Positions 13,758 through 16,539 of a DNA stretch of 16,539 nucleotides are shown here, in pieces. A model generated the notes under the pieces. That model saw only the letters and a list, made by a program, of their open reading frames with translations. It had not been told where the DNA came from and searched no databases. A program made the translations under genes and the position numbers. Numbering within the stretch: the stretch's first letter is position 1; every line of letters starts with the position of its first letter. The stretch comes from an uncultured Acetatifactor sp. (GTDB lineage: Bacteria; Bacillota; Clostridia; Lachnospirales; Lachnospiraceae): the NCBI GenBank assembly GCA_910584375.1, contig CAJUAH010000050.1:1-16539 (forward strand). The letters run 5' to 3'.

Positions 13758-13763
13758 TATAAT
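13758..13763 (+). promoter_or_regulatory. Candidate -10 element of the diguanylate cyclase gene
   Basis: A perfect TATAAT on the plus strand lies 57 bases before the ATG at 13821. The -35 region is poor (TGTACA near 13736, 16 bases away). A GAGAGG ribosome binding site (13806-13811) nine bases before the ATG supports the chosen start. Confidence 0.35.
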
Positions 13764-13820
13764 AAAATATATCCGTTGATAATATCATGGTGATTACATT
13801 TATCTGAGAGGAAATACGGA

Positions 13821-15047
13821 ATGAATCACACAGAGACGAAAAAAACACTGCTCCTTATCGACAATGGGCAGACCTGTGAAGAACTCCGACAGGTTCTGGA
13901 TGACGAATACCATATAGCCGTCGCAGCAGATATGAATGCGGCAAAGGATATCATGGAACATGACGGGGCGGATATCTGCGCGCTCTTAGTAAATGCGGAT
14001 CAGCAGGACGATATTTGCCAGGCCGTGGAATATATAAAGGACAACAACCGGCTCATCTCCATACCGGTTCTCATCTATGCGGACGAGGGAGCGGATCCAG
14101 GCCAATTTGCATGTCTCGGATCCGGTGTTTTTGACTGCATTACCAAACCCTATATCCCTCATATTATTAAAAACCGAATCACGAACGCAATGGCATTTAT
14201 GGACTCCATGACCTTTTACAGGATCGAGAAAATACTTAAGGAACTCCCTTCCAACATCTTCCTCAAGGACAACGAGTGCCGATATGTCTTCGCCACGAAA
14301 TACTGGCATCATTTGAAGATGTCGGACGATCCCAACTGGACGATCCGGGGAAAGATCGATCCCGAGATACGCAAAGATACCCAAAACGCCATAGAGGCGC
14401 ACAGGAAAGATCTGGAGATCATAGAAACCGGCAAGGGAGCCACATACACCATTGAGATCAATGAGGGAATACAGGAGTATTTTCAGGTAATAAAACAACC
14501 GATTTTTAACGAACAGGGATTTGTCATCGGCATCATCGGCCTGATCAACAATGTGACGGAATACGAACTGTTGAAACAAAAGCTCAGAAAGCAGGCGATT
14601 ACGGATGAACTGACAGGTCTGTATAACAGGGCCTTTTTGGACGAATTTATCAAAACGCACCGCGACGACTGCTATCCGCTGGCCATTATCTCCGCCGACT
14701 GTGACGGCCTCAAGGCGATAAATGATACATATGGACATACCGCGGGGGATGAATACATCAAGGCAACCGTAGACCTTTTTCAAATGGTTCTGCCTCCAGA
14801 GCGTATGCTGTTTCGCATGGGCGGGGACGAATTTCTCATCTTACTGCCGTCCACCTCGGAGGAGACCGCCCTGTCCCTTGTAAAACAGTTGGAGGATAAA
14901 GAAAAACTGTTCCGGATACGGGATCGGCAGTTAAGTATATCATTTGGTACATCTGTCATGAACAATAAGGCGGACAGCTTTCACACATGCATCACCGAGT
15001 CGGACAGAAATATGTATCAGGAAAAGAGAAAAAAGCGAGGGCAATGA
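13821..15047 (+). CDS. Diguanylate cyclase with pseudo-receiver and PAS domains
   Basis: The 408-residue cytoplasmic protein should make cyclic di-GMP from two GTP. Residues 1-125 resemble a response-regulator receiver: LLLIDNG at 10-16 and ITKP at 107-110 fit, but the phosphorylatable Asp is Asn (LLVN58), so it is probably not phosphorylated. Residues about 135-250 form a PAS-like sensor (LPSNIFLKDNECRYVF, then QVIKQPIFNEQGFVIGIIGL). The cyclase domain (about 258-405) has DELTGLYNR (262-270), the CDGLKAINDTYGHTAGDEYI helix region and an intact GGDEF at 334-338. No RxxD inhibitory site lies five residues before GGDEF, so product inhibition is not expected. The gene has its own promoter region, and its end is 11 bases from the convergent gene. 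Confidence 0.92.
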   Translation: MNHTETKKTLLLIDNGQTCEELRQVLDDEYHIAVAADMNAAKDIMEHDGADICALLVNADQQDDICQAVEYIKDNNRLISIPVLIYADEGADPGQFACLGSGVFDCITKPYIPHIIKNRITNAMAFMDSMTFYRIEKILKELPSNIFLKDNECRYVFATKYWHHLKMSDDPNWTIRGKIDPEIRKDTQNAIEAHRKDLEIIETGKGATYTIEINEGIQEYFQVIKQPIFNEQGFVIGIIGLINNVTEYELLKQKLRKQAITDELTGLYNRAFLDEFIKTHRDDCYPLAIISADCDGLKAINDTYGHTAGDEYIKATVDLFQMVLPPERMLFRMGGDEFLILLPSTSEETALSLVKQLEDKEKLFRIRDRQLSISFGTSVMNNKADSFHTCITESDRNMYQEKRKKRGQ

Positions 15048-15060
15048 GACCGCCTGCCCT
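15029..15060. terminator. Bidirectional terminator between convergent genes
   Basis: AGGGCA (15038-15043) and TGCCCT (15055-15060) form a 6-bp stem with an 11-base loop, and the stop codons of both flanking genes lie in or beside it. On the minus strand it is followed by CGCTTTTTT, a good terminator. On the plus strand only ACTTTTC follows, weaker. An alternative outer pairing of GCGAGGGC (15035-15042) with GCCCTCGC (15075-15082) is also possible. Confidence 0.55.
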
Positions 15061-16539
15061 ACTTTTCATACTGCGCCCTCGCCGCCTCGAACAGATTGTG
15101 AAGGTAAGGATAATCCCATTTATCCGCGCCCACGTTGGGCTCTGTGTCGTCGCCCCAGCCCATGCCCGGCTTGCCGCCGTAATCGGTAAAGCTGGCCGCC
15201 ATATAACGGACGGTATTCACCAGCACACTGTTCGGCTCCTGCCTGCGCACACCGATTACTTCCGACATATTGGCATTGCCAAACTTAAAGAAATCCACAT
15301 ATTCCAGGATCTCATCCCCCGTGTCATACTCGAAGGAGTAGCCGTACAGGTCGCTGCCGTCCTCCATATGGCTCTTTTCAAAAGTGAGGTTTGACACTCT
15401 TCCCGGACACAGTTCTTCGCTGCACCGTATTGCCTCCTCCTGAAACGCCTCCCAATCCTCCGGTTCATGAAACGGATTCTCCCCCACGGGATTCGTTACC
15501 GGCAGGCTGTGGATCTGGTTCTCTTCCTCCCAGGGCACATAAGTCACATCGTTGCCCAGAAAGTAATGGACAAATCCATCGGGCTGTTCCATCTGGAAAC
15601 TCCCCTCAGAGCGCAGGCCGCCCCTGGAATAGGGATCTTTACAAATATATAAAACCTCCTGCGTCCCGTCGTCCGTAAGTTTGATATAATCCTCCAGATC
15701 CGCCTGCTCCGGCAACTCGCGCATTAGCGCAAAAAAGTCTCTCCTTTCCCGCTGGGTCTTCTCCTGCTGTTCCTCTTCCGTCAGGCCGTTTGCCACAGCC
15801 CGTCTGCTGTTTTCCACCTCTTCTTCCGTCTTGCGCTCAAACTGCTCCGTCTGCGGATCCCAGAGCAGATAAGAGGGCGGCGAATACCTGTACTCCGTCG
15901 CTTTTGCGCCGCTCATATGCACCGGCGCGCCGACCCGCATATCCGCATAACCGTCACCGTTCAGATCCGCATAAGTAACTGTATCCGGCAGCTCAATACT
16001 CAGGGATACCCTGCGCTCCTGCAGCACCTCGCCGGTCTCCATATCCGTCACTGTCATGTCGTAGGGTTCATCCATACAATAGCCGTTCCAGAGATAGTAA
16101 CGAAGTTCCGGATCTTCTTTCTCCGCAAGAGAAAAATGCAGGGAAAGCATCCTGCCGCTCTCCGTAAACGGCAGCTCGCAGTCACTCTCCACAAGCAGAC
16201 CAAAATACTTCATGATCTCTTCGTCTGACTCCCAACTCTCATCTACTCCACGAACCTTCAGAAAACTGCGTTTCGGATTCTCCAACTCAGTGAGCCTCTC
16301 CTCATGGTCGATCCAGTACAGACGTTCCTCATCCAGCCCCCAACCGCTCCCCATGACGCCGTGGCGCTGGAAGACATCATCAAACACGTACTCCAGGGTT
16401 TCATCGTCACCTTCCGTCGGCGCGTTCAGCAGAGTAAGCCCATAGGCCGTCCGATCCTTCACATAAAGATTGACCCTTGAGCTACGATTCTGCAGACAGA
16501 AAAACTCATAGCCGTCCTCCTCTTTCACCGTCTCCTGCA
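15059..16539 (-). CDS. Partial FG-GAP/EF-hand-like protein, 5' end outside the window
   Basis: At least 493 residues are encoded, with the frame open to the right edge. The frame reads through a GTG at 16528, but that is not a convincing start, so the N-terminus is missing. One segment, YADLNGDGYADMRVGAP (about residue 190 of the visible part), is the D-x-N-G-D-G calcium-binding-like loop of FG-GAP/XAC2610-type repeats found in secreted and lipoproteins. A long Glu- and Arg-rich helical linker follows (about 240-275), then a C-terminal region with GGKPGMGWGDDTE near the end. No membrane helix is seen in the visible part. The protein is probably extracytoplasmic, but its signal peptide, if any, would lie outside. 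Function unknown. Confidence 0.7.
   Translation of the reverse strand, partial: QETVKEEDGYEFFCLQNRSSRVNLYVKDRTAYGLTLLNAPTEGDDETLEYVFDDVFQRHGVMGSGWGLDEERLYWIDHEERLTELENPKRSFLKVRGVDESWESDEEIMKYFGLLVESDCELPFTESGRMLSLHFSLAEKEDPELRYYLWNGYCMDEPYDMTVTDMETGEVLQERRVSLSIELPDTVTYADLNGDGYADMRVGAPVHMSGAKATEYRYSPPSYLLWDPQTEQFERKTEEEVENSRRAVANGLTEEEQQEKTQRERRDFFALMRELPEQADLEDYIKLTDDGTQEVLYICKDPYSRGGLRSEGSFQMEQPDGFVHYFLGNDVTYVPWEEENQIHSLPVTNPVGENPFHEPEDWEAFQEEAIRCSEELCPGRVSNLTFEKSHMEDGSDLYGYSFEYDTGDEILEYVDFFKFGNANMSEVIGVRRQEPNSVLVNTVRYMAASFTDYGGKPGMGWGDDTEPNVGADKWDYPYLHNLFEAARAQYEK

Noticed and set aside
12668..13762. 364-codon open frame on the plus strand opposite the unknown gene
   Set aside because: The minus-strand gene has a promoter, a ribosome binding site and protein-like composition. 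This frame has none and runs into the divergent promoter region.
13986..14783. 265-codon open frame antisense to the diguanylate cyclase gene
   Set aside because: The sense strand encodes clear PAS and GGDEF domains; the antisense frame has no motif and no ribosome binding site.
1..16539. CRISPR arrays, tRNA or rRNA genes, insertion sequence ends
   Set aside because: No regularly spaced repeats, tRNA-like cloverleaf, rRNA segments or transposase with terminal repeats were seen on reading both strands. The Rpn-like protein is not flanked by recognisable ends.

Overview
The window looks like chromosomal DNA of a gut-type Clostridia, most likely Lachnospiraceae. The support is gene content and style: an XRE regulator with a helical C-terminal half, a PF06541 membrane protein, an ECF sigma factor followed by a single-pass membrane protein, GntR/ABC cassettes, Rpn-type nucleases, strong AGGAGG-like ribosome binding sites and SigA-like promoters. 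This is inferred from remembered families; no search was run. I saw no rRNA, tRNA, CRISPR array, insertion sequence or phage structural gene.

Layout, left to right. 43-888 (-): XRE regulator with a sigma-A-like promoter and a perfect 16-bp palindrome at its start site. 1081-1358 (-): the 3' end of a decayed WD40/beta-propeller-like gene that keeps its own terminator. 1362-3251 (-): membrane-anchored c-di-GMP phosphodiesterase (degenerate GGDEF plus intact EAL). 3341-3823 (-): GNAT acetyltransferase. 4051-5337 (+): membrane protein with two PF06541 copies. 5391-6442 (+): a compact structured RNA with its own promoter and terminator-like 3' end, directly upstream of an AT-rich AbiF/AbiD (Abi_2) HEPN protein. 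This is a candidate RNA-linked abortive-infection module. 6425-9193 (-): GntR regulator, ABC ATPase and two small membrane permeases, one operon read from a strong promoter. 9411-10310 (+): Rpn/PD-(D/E)XK-like protein that seems to lack a catalytic Glu. 10328-10361: bidirectional terminator. 10371-11890 (-): ECF sigma factor and its overlapping membrane partner. 12012-12398 (+): BlaI/MecI-type repressor whose normal start codon is missing. 12533-13594 (-): large soluble protein of no family I recognise. 13821-15047 (+): pseudo-receiver/PAS/GGDEF diguanylate cyclase. 15059 to the right edge (-): an FG-GAP-like protein whose 5' end lies outside the window.

How the parts relate. The window encodes one predicted enzyme that makes c-di-GMP (13821-15047) and one that degrades it (1362-3251), but they are 10 kb apart and separately transcribed, so any pairing is inference. 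The Abi module differs from its neighbours in base composition and carries its own signals, as expected for an acquired defence cassette. The GntR/ABC and ECF/membrane-protein pairs are standard self-contained regulatory units. Two genes are decayed or doubtful: the WD40-like remnant and the start-less BlaI gene.
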